Shown: positions 40,640 to 54,405, counted from the stretch's first letter. The stretch is DNA of 64,000 nt from Tubiluchus corallicola (GCA_030141605.1 JAQGDQ010000004.1:1585001-1649000); one strand, 5' to 3'. Program-made: numbers and translations. The notes: generated by a model not told the origin, from the letters alone.

Positions 40640-41360
40640 CTTATCATCTAGGACCTACACCTGATATTTTTGCGGACAAAGCCTGCCTTTATAATAGTAT
40701 ACTGTTGCAATTGTTCGAATCCTGGATTCTCCCTCCTTGAGGGTCGGGGAGGCGATAAAATATTTTTGTCATAGCTGGGTTCTCACTAGGTGACACATCA
40801 CTCTTAAGCTAACACAGTTTAAACTCAATATCCTAGAACCTTTGGAAGAGGGAGTGTCACTGGTGCAGGCCATCGCCCAAAAGTGTCACTCATCATCTAA
40901 AGTCTACATTGATATTCTGCAGGGCAAAACCACTGTTTATAATGTTACAGCTGCAATTGTTGGAAACCTAGATGTGCCCTCCCTCCCCCAGGGAAAGGCT
41001 AAAATATTTTCATCAATTTTGGATGTCTGTACCCTCTATCATGGATCCTCCGTTCCCCCTCCACTTCCGGGATTGCCAACCATCCCCTGAAAACTGTCAC
41101 TCATTGCCTAATACATGTGTATCTACAGTTGACATTTTGAGGAAGAAAATCTGCCTTTACAACACTATAATTGCACTTGAGCTATAATTGTCCAAAATCC
41201 TGGATCCACTCTACCAACTGGGAGTGGGTTAAAAGACTTTCGTCAATGTATACTTGAGATTTTGAAGGACAAAACTTGCCTTTAGAACTATATAGTTGCA
41301 ATTATTTGAATCTTAGATCTGCCGTCAACCCTGGGGGGATGGAATGATTTTGTGAATGTC
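40640..41360. repeat. Diverged satellite-like tandem repeat, about 110-250-bp units
   Basis: At least four units share CACT(T/C)AT..CCTA, TTG.GG.(C/A)AAA.CCTGCCTTTA, TTGCAATTGTT.GAA and a closing AAAATATTTT.GTCA(A/T) type block, starting near 40640, 40887, 41098 and 41248. Frames at 40842-41187 lie within the units and are not treated as genes. Confidence 0.65.
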
Positions 41361-42219
41361 GAATTATCAATGCGTGAGAGGTCGCTCTAATTCCTTAACA
41401 CTGTAATGATGTATTCTCCCACTATATCCGTCTTCCTGGACCCTACCTACCCCCCTCCCTGGAATTAGTATTATTTGCTCATGTCTTTATTGCCTATGGG
41501 AATTTGTGAATCTAATTTGTTGTGAAACTAAAAAATGATCTTATTTCAAACGTTAAGATCCTGAATGTGTGAAGCATAAGGGTCGGGAAACCTACAGCAT
41601 CAACGACTCTAAATTCAGTTAAACAATAAATATGTAGCTTTAAAAACATATTTACACGATGGGTTACGTTTCAACTGTCAGACTCGTTAATCATTTCGAT
41701 TGCTGGGAAGGCTATTGTTGCCGTTACCACCGCACTGCAACTTCTATATGTGCGCGATACCTTACTGATGTTATTGGAATCTAATAGTTGAAGCTAAGCT
41801 AGTGATATACATTGCCGCATTAAACTGTCCCAAAACATGGGTTTACTTATATTACTTCCTGCTTCTACGAAATTAATCATAGTTAGCGCACCTGGCTCGA
41901 TTGCGTGCCATTTTCCCCGTATACGACACACCTGATGTGGCAAATTAGAAGTAAAGTAAACGCAAAGCACAGCTATATCATAAGCATGTATTTTATTTCA
42001 GAGGTGATTGCTTTATTCGGCTACATCCCGTGTTACATAATTACAATAGTTATTTACGTCATATTCTATAGTAATACAGAAATTTATCAACACCCATGAA
42101 ACTCGTATCGTATGCGGCGTCTGCAGGCACTGTGAGATATATTACATAACTAGTACAATAATAAGGCAATTTACACTATACTAATTGTAGGTTTCTTTAC
42201 CTTGTGAATTATATATATA

Positions 42220-42790
42220 TAGGTAAAATGGCACACTTTGTAATATATGTGCTTAGGATTAGGGTTACAGTAGAGCATAATTATCTTAACTATTTTTACG
42301 AGTTAGCTCCAGGTTCCATTTCGAGAAAATCTTGGTTGGAAAAATTGTGTAACGCTGTCTGTAATACAGACATGCTTTTTAATGCATATAGCTTTACAAG
42401 GTGACTTGGTGCATATATATATATATATTTGTCAGTCTTTTACCACCGCCAAAATAAATGGTTAAAAAGGTAGATAAACACTATGTGGAACAATCTTGCA
42501 TTACTGATTATAAATCCATTTAATGGACAAATATTTTGCGAGTCTTTTGCAAGTCTAATTAATACCAATACTTGTACATTTTTGTAAGTTTGTTTGTTTA
42601 TATCTGTGTTAAATTTTTTGAATCAAAAGAATTAGACGAATAAGATTAGGATTGTTCAGCTTTGGCAGATATCTGATTCCTACTGAGCGCATTCTAGGTT
42701 TATTACAGAAATCATTTTTACCTACTTTTCTATTTGTGCCGTTTTTCCTGTGCCATTTTTACCTCTACCTGTGTCATTTTTTCCTCTACA
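42220..42790 (+). repeat. Dispersed repeat family B, copy 2
   Basis: Matches 9716-10620 without that copy's extra 300 bp. It starts near TTAGGATTAGGGTTACAG and passes into the GTGCCATTTTT minisatellite. Confidence 0.65.
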
Positions 42791-42890
42791 ATTTTTTCTT
42801 GTGCCATATTTTCTGTGTGCCATTTTTTCCGGTGGCATTTTTATCGTGCCATTTTTTCCTGTGCCATTTTTACTGTCCGTCCTTTATGCA
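42735..42890. repeat. Minisatellite of GTGCCATTTTTTCCT units
   Basis: About nine imperfect units of 15-18 bases. The 125-codon and 88-codon frames crossing it (Phe/Cys/Leu/Pro-rich) follow from the repeat. A shorter version ends family B copy 1 near 10540-10620. Confidence 0.8.
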
Positions 42891-42892
42891 TG

Positions 42893-43500
42893 CCCACATG
42901 CTGAAGAGGTATGGTGTAAAGAGCCACCACTGCCCCAGGAAAGTTTTAGGCTACGTCTATTTAGGTCACCCCACAAATATGGCATCCAAAATGGCGTCCA
43001 ATACAGCTCTTTTTAGGGCATTTTGCTAAATATTAACGTTCGTGGTGTACCATAACAATCAGCGAGGTCCCAGAAAGCTTTTGGGCTGATGTCAATACGG
43101 CGACCATCCTCCCAATATGACCACCAAAATGTCGCATCCTTTACGCATGTCTGCGTGCTGTAGCACACCCCTAAATTTCAGGTTCCGTAACGACCAATAT
43201 GGTTTCGGAAAAATTTTAGATTAATGTGAGTTTAAGACATTCTGCTATATGTACTCGTTAAAGATGTACCATAATAATCAACATGACGCCTGCAAGATTT
43301 TAGACTAATGTCAGGTTAGGTGACCACTCTGGCACTCTCGCCCTGATATGAGGGCTAAAATGGTGCATACTATATGTACGTCTTCATGTTGCAGCATACC
43401 CCCAAATGTGGTCTACTATAACAACGAGAATGACCCCGGGAGAGTTTAAGACTAACGTCAGTTTAAGTCACTACCACTCCCCCAAATGGCGCACTAGGTT
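42893..43500. repeat. Diverged tandem array, about 85-150-bp spacing
   Basis: A block of the form (G)AAAGTTTTAGGCTA.GTC.GTTTAGGTCACC recurs near 42938, 43072, 43207, 43292 and 43441. It is accompanied by CATGCTG.AG or GCATACCCCCAAAT and by ACCATAA.AATCAACA blocks. Strongly diverged. Confidence 0.55.
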
Positions 43501-46500
43501 TAATGAACAAAATGCCACGCAGAGATCGCCACAGTAACAGTACCATTTACCTGATATTCTAGATAATATTAAATATAACTAAAGTAATTATTTGAGTAAT
43601 CTATTAATGTACGCACAAAAAGCACATTTCGAGCTTTACAGACCAAACATTCCTACTTGTGTAGTATTAAATAAGCACTTGAATTACTATGTCGTCAAAA
43701 CGTTTTTTGAATAAAAAAGCATTTTTAAAGTATCACAACCATGCACAAACGTCACAAATTTTGACCAACCACCCGCTATGCGGGGCCCAGTTACAGAATT
43801 GTTGGTGGAGCCCCTTACCCTACGAAAGTTAAGTTAAAGATTGATGTTTTATGCTTCATGTGGTAGCCCGTCTCAGCCAAAAAGCGTTCAGGGCTTGAGA
43901 CTTCACCATTAGCCACAATGATATACTAAAAATAAAAGCCTATATGGAAATTTTAACGTTTTATTATAAGTCATGATAATTACTGATATAGTAATTTGTG
44001 CATAGGCCTTCTAAAAACAGACTTTTTTCTGTTTTTATCCGAGAAATCTTTAAAAATAATTTCAATGTCATGGGTGTTTGTCGTGTCATTTTTATTTATT
44101 TAGCCTCTCTTGTGAGCCTCTTGATGATAGGTATGTTTTAATCTGCGTTGAGAGTTTGTAATTGTAAAATCAGTAAAATTAACAATCTACCAACTACATA
44201 TAAGGCTTGCCAATTAGCGTTCTCAAAAAGTTACAAAAATTACAAAACTAAAATTACAAAACAAACAAACGATCAGCACAAAAACACGGAAACATACGAG
44301 GACAGAGTGAATAGTTTCACTGCCTTCACACTATCAAGAAACTTCATACACGTGGACACTCATTAATTCATCATGCCATCCGCACGAGCGTATGCGCGGG
44401 GCCCAATTTGAATAAATCTGTCTAATTGGCTTAAAACCGCCCCTGAAATATCTACTAATTGTGTCCCAAAAGAGATACTAAACTGTATAACAACGCGAAA
44501 CAACATAATAACATTTCCTGTGTCTGTTTAAAGCGATTTCATCAAAAATTTTCAAGCGATACGCTTCATGAACTCCTATTCTCCTAAAGACAAATTTTTA
44601 TATTCAAAAATTCCCGCTTTAACAGCTTGAAGATATAAAGTAATACTAATTTTTAAACAATGGACCTGTAAATCTTTGATTTTCTCACATTTTTCACGTA
44701 CTTTTCCCGTCGTAGCTGTTAAAACTTGGCCTCTAGCTAACGACATTCTGGCAATTTTTTATCTCTGTACACAAATTGCTCTTGCACAAAATGTCAGCCG
44801 TATTTAGCAGCGTTTATTAGGTGAAATTCATAAAGCCAGTTATGCAAGAATTACATTACTCTCGGCATACCAGTTCCCAGGTTCATGCATAACAGAAAAT
44901 AGTATTGGCCGGCTGCCCAATATTCATTTATTCTCAAGAAAATAAAATGTGATCATTGAATTTTAAAATCAGTCATAAACGTGTGACTCGAAATTTTAAA
45001 AAATGGCGAATAATAGTCTTTTTTAACTCGAGCTTACTGGCATAAAATAACTGAAAATTGTTAAACGTACAATGATGATTCTTCTGGCTTTATGCTGTTG
45101 CTCTTAACTCATTTTGTTGCTTTTCAGTGGCGTTGTGAAAGGGTTTACACGGAGGGGGCAAAGGGTGTAAAAGTACTGTACAAAGTACTTGTACTGTAGA
45201 ATCGACATTACAGAAGTTTAATGTAAAAACAGTACAAATAGCTAAAAATTTGCATTTTCTGGACATTTTTGCTTTCTTAATTTTTGTCCCGTCTTCATTT
45301 CTTCCTATTGCAAGTGGGGCCATGACTCCTCTGCCTCCCATCACAACGCTGCTTTTGCTTTTACGTGAGCTCTAAATTTCTAAGCAAAAGTAGCAGGCTG
45401 GTGCTAAATGATAAATCATTTAATTAAGCGAAAATTCATCCAAACTGTTTGTAATTGCTGGTAAAAATACTGTTACATTTTTTCGCACCGATATCCAAAT
45501 TTTTTCTCGATTTTATGATCTCGAGTTCACTTGTTCAGATATGTGTACTTGCTAGAAATTGGAAGCTGACTGACTGCCAACAGATATCTGTGACCTATTT
45601 ATTGGACAGTTTATATAGATCTGACTACGTGGTTGACTGCATCGCTTACTCACGTCTATGATAATAAGCAGATGATTACATTCATTAGCGAATAACTTTT
45701 GCATTTCACAGACTAGCAAAGAAAATTCCAACAACAGCAAAAGTAATGCACGCTTGTTCTACACAAACTACAGAAACAGAGTACATTAACTGCACCTTGC
45801 ATTTAAGACTACTACACGATTATTTCAGGCCATCAGTTGACACATAGTTAACCATAGAATCGAACTTGTAAATATTTCAAGGCTGAGACAATATTGTAAA
45901 TTACAAAACAACGAAAACATAATTTAGCCTTATAAGTCATACAAAAAATGGAAAGAATTTGTTCAAATTGTGTACGAACGACTCAAAACGTGCAGTTCTG
46001 ATCAGCTCTTTACGTACTCTCGCACAGCATGCGCCGATGTCAGGACGAGATTACCCTTTGCGCAAACATGGCCGCTTGGTTAGCTGTTTATTTTTCGGTA
46101 AAAAAACTATATATTATATATTATAACTTCCGTGCCATTATTACAGTTAAACATCCCTGAAACTGTTGAATGCGCTCACTTTTTGTGTCTTGACTAATTC
46201 CTGTGAATCCTGTGCGCAAGCTACTAAAACAAGAGTGGTAAAAAGAAAGCCAACTAAGTTTCTGGAGGGACGCTCCACCAAACTTTTAAAAATCTTCTGT
46301 TTTTTAACTTTTTCTGGCAATTAACCGTGTTCTTCCACATTCAGAATTCACAAATCAGTTTAGATAAACCTGCTTATGGAGTATATTTCGTGTTACTCTT
46401 TAAAGGAAAGGCCAAACATTCTGGGAAGTTGGATTAATTTCAGTATTTTCGAATAACGTTTGGTGAATTAATGTACAGTAATAACAGTGCAAAAAACGCT

Positions 46501-49500
46501 TCGTGTAACTAGTAAAATCACTTTAAAGTCGCGATCATTCTTCCACCAATTACCTTTAGCCAGTTCCCTCGGCTATAGAAAAGCTGAGCACTGTCAATTT
46601 CTGTCAAACATATACATGTAGTAATTTTGTACAAAAAATTAGATTTTCTGACATTTTGAACATTGGGTTAGCTGCAGAAGTTTGAATTAGTTTAAGCAGC
46701 GCCAAGGATGCTACGATGCGCTTACGAATAGTCACGAAGTCCAGCAGTTACCTCATAATTTTCAAATGAATAGCGGCTACCACTGCCCCTGAAAGTATCT
46801 GTACAGCGGTAGTGTAGCTTAACTTTATGCTTTATGGATTTTTTTCAAATTTCTTTATTATATTTCTCTACGTTTAAGTGCTAACAGTAAAATATACTAA
46901 GTGACTTGACCTTTCCTTTATTCAGTGGCTTCACTAAGCTGTCAGCTGAAGGCATAGGACGTTGTGCGAGCTACGCGCTTCCTGCTGAATGATCGTTGAA
47001 GTCAAGCATTTACTACATCGTATGTGCCAACCAAATTACCATCATTAAGTTTATCTGATCGAAATTTCTGATCAAAACTGTGACAAAACACCTTCTAGCC
47101 AACGAACATCATGCTTGAGAGAACTACAGGGATAATACGCGCAAGTAATGACAGAGACAGTGAGGCGAGTTCTAAAAACCACACGTATGCTTCTTTTTAA
47201 TGAAATGTCCCAATCTTATATTGACCTAATCATAACAACATTTTCTTAAATATGATATAGCAATGTGCACAACAAAACAATAAACCTTTTGCTGTTTTCT
47301 CTGGGACCATTTTAAAACTTGTATGGCATTTTTAGTCATTCGATAAATGCGGTATTTCCGGGTTGTTTGAAATCTCGATTAATTATGATGATAATATACA
47401 ATAATGTAAGACGTTATGTAATGCCTATTTTATTTGTAAATTACAACACTAAATAATACAATTTAAGCAGTATTTCACATAGCACATAGCGCTGATGCGG
47501 TTCTTTCGTCCAAGGTCCAAAGTTAATTTCTAGTTTTGATTTTTAATGGTGCGGTTAATTGGAAATGTGCCTAGCGGGCAGAACCCTTGATATTAAGAGC
47601 ACCAATACGCTTGCAGTTGTACTGTTGCACATTTATTAAAATTTTCGCGTTCGTGTTTTGCTTTTCATTAATATTTGGTATGTGTTTGTGCAATGTCAGC
47701 AAAAGCCTTGAATTCTCTCATTCGAGCGAATCTTTCGACATTCACTTTCGTTACTCGGGTGGCGCTCCTAGTGCGCATGTGCCGTAGACGATTATATCGA
47801 TCGGGTTTCGTAGATCAGCAAATAAGAACGATTGTTACCGCCAGTTATTACCGAAGTACTTTCTGGGCCGTACTAGCAAATCTTGTTTTGGTAACTTATT
47901 GGCTTAGCCGAAAAAATATAAGCCAAAGTGTAAAATCGGCGACTGTTCCAAGTGTGCGGCAGATTGTGATAACAGCGAAGAGCATCTTGTTTTACGATGA
48001 GCACCTTTCGAAATCAGAATTTACTCTCGTCAGCATTCAATGCCTTTACTGATTGCAGTTTACAATTATATTTAATCGTTTTAATAAATAGACTTATCTA
48101 AACCATGAGACGTCTGTGTGAAATTGAAATGCCATGTGTAGAAAGTAGTATTCCATTTTCGTAAACAGTATCGCAAAGAACATTTCTTGGAGGAGTAATG
48201 CCGCACGCCTTTTGCGTGAAATGGTCCTAAATCAGATTTTGTTTCTTGTCATAGTTTAATATCAATATTTGAGGAATTTGTCGTTTGTTTGATAATGAAT
48301 GAAATTCTATCTATAATTTTGGGTTTATAGCTTTTTATTGTGACACCACTACCTTTAATTTCCGAGAAAAATTTGGTAATAGACTAACTGTTGGTTATTT
48401 AGTATAAAAATTGATGATCTTATATTTCGAATATACATGCGTATACAGATTCTACTTTTAATTGTAGCGTGAAAGTGTGCAGTCTGAAAGTGTGAAAACT
48501 GCAATAAGTTCCTGCATGATCCGCATTGTTCTAGTACGCCAACTAATTTACTAGATACTACTCGATGTTTTAAACAAGTAGTTCTTGTGGCGCCTCCATT
48601 TTTTACTGCTGTTCCCATTCCTACGATGTTGAGTGAAATATAGGTCTCCGGACGCTTCTCCCCAAGAACATCGCATCACATCTCGTGCTACATTCTGGTG
48701 CTTAGGCTGGGTCTCGTTTCTTAGTGTTAATCAATATCGACGGGGAGTTTTACTCTGCCGCGTAGCCGTTTTCCTTTTCTACTGGGAAATTCCGAGACTT
48801 GATATCTGCACATCTAATGAATACATGTTGTTGCAGTTACGGTGTCATTACCTTTAGTGCTGTTTACGTAACTCGATCCGTTGCCGTCATAATCTTCAAC
48901 ATTTCAAAGAATATAATGAGGTTTGCAGGTTTGCACTATTAAGCTCTCCTAAATTAAAACTACTTTTGAACAACTAAATTTAAATTAGAATGTATTCGTG
49001 GCGGTAATAAGAAAAATTATGCCGCAGTTCAAATTTGAAAAACACGGACTTGCAAACCACTTTTATACAGGATAATTAATAGAAAGAGCCACGTATTGTT
49101 CTTGGTGAGGCAGTTAACTGAGCGTCTGCTTCTGATTGTAACTGAATTTTTGTGACTTCATTTTCTCGCCATTTCTTTAAATATTTTATTTTCAATATGG
49201 AAAGAAGGTCTTGCGCACTTATGCCGTTCGGCGCTTTGAAATCCGAAATCCAACCACTTAATGTGAATGGTTGTTTCGGGACCGAAACTGATGTCAATGA
49301 TATGAGATGGTTTGGGTAGATGATACGCTAAACCGCTAGAAGTTACTTGTACCGTGATAAGCAGAGACGAAGTCCATAATTTTATGAAAATTTCTTTTGG
49401 ATACTCTACTTGCAAATAATTCAGTTTGTCTTCATTTTAGAAATTTCATTTAATTCAGCCACGAGACGTCTTACTAAATTCATTTATCCATCAACCTCCA

Positions 49501-50099
49501 CGAACACCTGCGTGCTTGCAGTCTTAATCGTACCATGCAATTGGTCTGTAAAGCCAGTAAATGCCTGAATGGATGAAGAAAATCGGACGTTATCGCCTCA
49601 CTTTACTTTGCAATCGGCTTTAAGCGTTCTAAATTTATTAAGATTTGTTCATTCAAATCTCATTTTTTGATTTGACTGACCCAGAAGATGCTTAATTTAA
49701 TCAAACTCGTGTACAACGCACAGGATTTACTCATTCAACAAAAACCATCACCTCTGCATGGATAAATATCGCAAAAGTAAAACAAAACAAATAACTCCTC
49801 CTAATAATAATAAACGTCGGTATTCGTCTTGTTTTAATCTTTCAGCAACTATTGAAACTTGTTAAAGCTGCATTCGTATTAACCTACGACGCTAATGTGC
49901 AATGATGACGCTTAATCATTTATTTTAAAATAAAATACTTATTTGTATTTATATGTCTGTAGTTGCAGGCAAAGTTTTAACTTAAGTATGAGTCCTCAGT
50001 GATATCTATAGCTAATACGATGTTACTAAGATTCTCAAAAATTATACCCAGAAAAGTACGTTAATGCTATTAAAATTATTGCGCAATATGCAAAATCGC

Positions 50100-50540
50100 T
50101 AATTAACTTTGAATTCATAACGATTATAGAGAACATTTTCATCCGTGCGAGCACGGCTATGACTAGCTTGTATATGAGGTATATCATTGAAAATGTCAGT
50201 AATAAGATGAACTAAATTTTGCAATTCTATTAAACATTTAAATACTACAACATAATGACAAAAATAAAATTTTCTTTTATGGTTTACAAAGGCGTCAAAT
50301 AAGATTTCTTTCTTAGTATATAGATGTCGGTAAGTAATGCCGTCTGCTAATTCTTTTCGGGACTTTAGTCTCTTTTCTTGTCTTACGAAGTCACAGAGCA
50401 GTAATAAATGTTTAACTGTTTGCTGCTCCATCATCATGCCACAGACACAAAGTCCATTATCTGTATATCCGAATCTGAATAAAAAGTTACGAAAATTGTC
50501 TGCCTTGTTAAAAAACTGACAGCTAATGTTTCAATTAGCC
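50100..50540 (-). pseudogene. C-terminal fragment of a LINE reverse-transcriptase ORF
   Basis: On the minus strand one open frame reads FFNKADNFRNFLFRFG, then CVCGMMMEQQTVKHLLLLC, then further Lys-rich sequence to a stop near 50099. The CxCG...H....C spacing is the Cys/His cluster found at the end of many LINE ORF2 proteins. Only about 140 codons remain, with no RT core nearby. The frame is intact over this length, so the insertion may be fairly recent, but the copy is truncated at its 5' side. Confidence 0.65.
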
Positions 50541-51110
50541 TCTCAGATGCGCAAAAGTTCAGATCAACCGATGCACATTATAACTCATGGTTCAACGAAT
50601 CATTTGTTGCTGCGACTACCAGTTTTATTTGATTTCGTAAGCGATTGCACCACCTATTGGAAATGTAGGAGTTGTTGTTTGTTTTCGAGTATGTTAGAAT
50701 ACAATTGTCGATATTATACGGCACTGTGCAGAGAGCACTTGTGACACGTTAGTCATAAAAAGGTATTAAATAACTAGTTATTATAGTTATCAATGCCTTA
50801 GCGAAGTGGGCAACATAGAACTGTCGTAGTCTGTCTGTCAGTCTGTCCGTAACCCCCTTCTGTCTTTCGCGGCTCTTTCTCGGAAGTTGAGCAATTTAGA
50901 TACTTGGCATACGGATAGGATGTGCGTCAAAGTTGAAACCTATTAATTTTTGGATTAAGCGGCGCAGATTTGAATTTTGACAATATTTTGAAAATGCGTA
51001 TAAAAAGTTATATTATATAGCTAGGGAACCCTTGGTCGAGGACATCGCTGCCGCAATGAGATCGACATACCTCGAAACTAGTTACCCCAAAGATTATTTT
51101 CTGCGTATAT

Positions 51111-51935
51111 GAAAGATAGGATGATTTTTCATATACTACCCACTGTCAAGTACGGTAAAAGTATACATTTTAACACCAATAATACTGAGAAAGCGTTTCT
51201 GATAATTAATGCAAAACCGGACTCAATCTTGAACTGTAGTTCAAAACAATCTACCCTTTAAAATATTGAAAGGAAATATATTATTTTTTCAAAAATAACT
51301 TACGTGAAAGAATTATTACGACACATACTCAATTTCACGTTCGTGCCACTAGTTCTTCGCTGTAACATGCATTTCGCCATTCGCTAGTTAGACGGGCACT
51401 AGCGCCTGCATTTCGGAAACGCATTGCACCAAAAACAGGTGCTGTACCTCTCAGTTCAGATGTGTTAGTGTCTGACGAACTACACATGTTCGAAAGCTCA
51501 CACGTGAGCACAGCAGCAAATTTGAAATATCAATTTTTTATCTTAAAACTTGCCTAGTTTTAGTACAACACACTGAATGTCTTACAGTAGCGCTGTACTT
51601 GAATTTTCGCTTTCGCAAATCCGTTTTTTTCGCGCTCATGGATAATCTATTATTTAATTATCAGAAACGCTTTTACAGTGTTAATTGTATTAAAATGTAT
51701 ACTTTTTATCGGACTTGAAAATGCGGTAGTATATGAAAAATCATCCTGTCTTCTTTTAAATATTAGGTTAAAATCTTAGTTAACGTCGGGTGAGCCCAAC
51801 TACGTCATAATTTTCAACAGCAAAGGCAGTCCATGAGCGTGTTGCACGTGTTTGTAAAGCGAAAATTGTACAGTACTACGAAATTCAGTGCGTTGTACTA
51901 AAATTCTGCAGGTTTTTAGATAAAATTTCAAATTT
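51111..51935 (-). mobile_element. TTAA-flanked element, copy 6, split by a nested copy
   Basis: The segments 51111-51205 and 51760-51935 are parts of one minus-strand copy. Removing the plus-strand copy at 51206-51759 restores the same junction sequence seen in copy 5 (GATAATTAAATA). The end at 51111 is decayed, and the element stops near the ATTTCAAATTT block. Confidence 0.7.
51206..51759 (+). mobile_element. TTAA-flanked element, copy 7, inserted into copy 6
   Basis: TTAA lies at both borders (51206-51209 and 51756-51759). The interior runs from GCAAAACCGGACTC to CATCCTGTCTTC and matches copy 3 over its length. Its host is another copy in the opposite orientation. Confidence 0.75.
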
Positions 51936-54214
51936 ACCCAGATCTTTAGAAATTGTAAAATACTCAAATCTGTGCCGTTTGATGTAAAAATTGGAAGGCT
52001 TCGAGCTTGAACGATGCCCTACTTCTGTGGGAGGTATCAATTTCCTACATTACTCCAGGGGCAAGAAAAATTGGCGACAAATGGAGTTAGATAGACAGAC
52101 AACCGATAATTCTACATTTTCCTATTTCATTCGGGGCACATACAATAATATATATGCCCGTTCAAGTGTAAGCGATTGATACCAGTAACTGCTAAATGAA
52201 ATATGATTCATTAGCAGGTAGGCCTATCAGGTAACAACAATGTTATTAATAATATATGTTAAACCAGACGTTATGACGGTGGCTCTGTTTCTTCACGGAC
52301 ATTTAGTATAATGTTATTTTAAGAAAGACATTCCATGTCAATGCTAAAAAAGTTTCGAGTATATCTTTGGATCTGACTTCAAATATATATGTATGGTACT
52401 CTCTATTAAGATGATGGTTTGAAACAAGTTTAGGTAATATTGAGAGGTTTGAAAAAATAATTATTCATAGCACACACTTGGCTGACTAAGCAAAAGTATA
52501 AATTACTTCCTCTTGTAGCGGTGCACGCTAGGAAGGTGAGTTAGTGATATTTTGCCAATTGGTGCGAACATTTTAAATTACTAAATTTTCCTTTATATTT
52601 GCATTAGTCTTTCTAACAGGTAAGCGTAATGGTAAGTAAAACAATTCGTATGGAAAAGTTTTTGGGACATATTTTAAAGTTGCTCTTCCTTCCCTTTTAA
52701 CCGTGTCAATGCGGAAAATACGTTTTTGCAGTAGTCTCCACGTACATCGAATTGTCGGAGCTCTGGTTTTGTTTTAACATACGTTTTCAGCATCCGGAAT
52801 TTCCGGTTTGTGGAAGACATTAATAGCTGATGTCGAGTGTAGTTGATATTGCCAAAAATGTTTTAGCAGAGAGAACATACGAGATGCATCATACACGTCA
52901 CTGTACTGTTTTGTTCAGGTTAGAAATTTTCAGGCATAAAGTGACGACCTTACTTTTTTAAACCTGAATGACTGGCTTCCGGTGTCTGTGAAAACCGTAT
53001 CTAACAATTCTAAATTTCGACTGTTTAAATGTTTGCGTCTCTTCAGATAATATAATTTAATATTATGTGGAGTAAAATAATGTGAATTACTTTTGTGCCT
53101 TGTTGCTATGTTCTATTCTTCACTAATGGCAATGGTCCTGCCCTGAAAACCCAACACGCGCCGCGGTGCTAAGCAAAACCACCGAAGTTTAGAATGTAAA
53201 GAATTTAATATCAGCATGGCTTATTGACAAAATGGCATTAAACGACGCAGCTATGGTAGCCGCGGCGAGCTACCACAGCTGCAGTTTCTTCCTTCTTTCA
53301 CATTCAGCAGGAAGCTGCTGTTTTACAAAACGTAAAACGATAGCTGCGTAGATTAGCTAATGTGCTTCAAGGCAAACTTCTGCTTTACTAGTTGCGATCG
53401 ACTGGCTGTTACGCAACGCAAACTCAAAGGAAACTCGTGCAAGGTGTACTTCTTCTTCGTCGGGGAAAGGCACTACGTGCTCTTAGAAGATAAATTTTCG
53501 CAAAGTGTTTACGGCAACTGTGTCACCGTTTGTTGTAATACTGTACTACTAGAAGTTATTGTTCTTTTAACTGTCAGCATTTTCAACCAATATTTATATG
53601 CATTGTCGCATTTTTGTTCGTGTCCTATCCCGCTGGTTGTTATTGCATTTCCACGTGTAATTTGAATACACTCATATAATGTCATTAATAATGTCCGTGT
53701 TGTTGAAGCAGTTCTCTTCCAGGTGGCATGAACTCCTAATTTCATCGATGACACGCTTTCAACATGCTTCTACTATCGTCAGCATGTAGATAGGGCCGGC
53801 TATGGGGAGTGTAATAAAGTAAACAATTTCTAGATACCAATCTACTGTAAACCGCAATTTGTCAGAACTGATTAACCAAGGTTGCCCAAATTGTGTGTAT
53901 ATTTACAAAAAAATGCAAAATGCAAAAAACTGATTTGGCCCTCAGTGATATTTTGTCAAATTGTTAATCACATGTGGGTGGTGCACACGTTAAAAATAAT
54001 TTACAAGGTAGTGTTCAATATCAAAAACGAGGTTTGCCTAATCAGGTTAAGCGTTAGATGCAGAAAATGCCAGCTTGATCTGCCTATAAACCCCCTAAAA
54101 CTGAATTGCAATGTTGTTGAAGTTACTTTCAATTCGTCTTTTCCTGTGAGTTGAGTGACCTCCGCAATATGCAGGCATTATTTTGTAGCTAGTAGTTTGT
54201 TAATCCTAATTGAC

Positions 54215-54236
54215 TATATATATATATATATATATA
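54215..54236. repeat. TA microsatellite
   Basis: About 11 TA units directly before the palindrome at 54237. Confidence 0.9.
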
Positions 54237-54405
54237 TTTGAATTTTTCGAATATGTTTCTGTATAATACTACAGGATCAGTAGTCTTTTTTCTATATACT
54301 ATATATAGTTTATATATAAACTAATTAACTTTATATGTGACATCAGCAAGAAAAAAGACTACTCATCCTGTAGTATTATACAGAAACATATTCGAAAAAT
54401 TCAAA
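54237..54405. repeat. Near-perfect palindrome: 57-bp arms, 55-bp AT-rich loop
   Basis: 54237-54293 and 54349-54405 are reverse complements with a single mismatch (GGATCAGTAG against GGATGAGTAG). The loop is AT-rich and contains a smaller hairpin (TATAGTTTATATATAAACTA). A foldback element or MITE inserted beside the TA repeat is likely. Confidence 0.85.

Noticed and set aside
40715-40740. tRNA T-loop-like GTTCGAATCC
   Set aside because: No acceptor stem or anticodon arm can be built around it; it is part of the tandem array.
40842-41187. Two overlapping Pro/His-rich frames
   Set aside because: They lie inside the diverged tandem array and follow its units.
42652-43029. 125-codon frame, Phe/Cys/His-rich
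   Set aside because: Crosses the GTGCCATTTTT minisatellite; the periodic peptide follows the DNA repeat.
47675-48052. 125-codon frame in a slightly CpG-richer stretch
   Set aside because: No recognisable domain, no splice-consistent neighbours, and length is possible by chance; kept only as an untested possibility.
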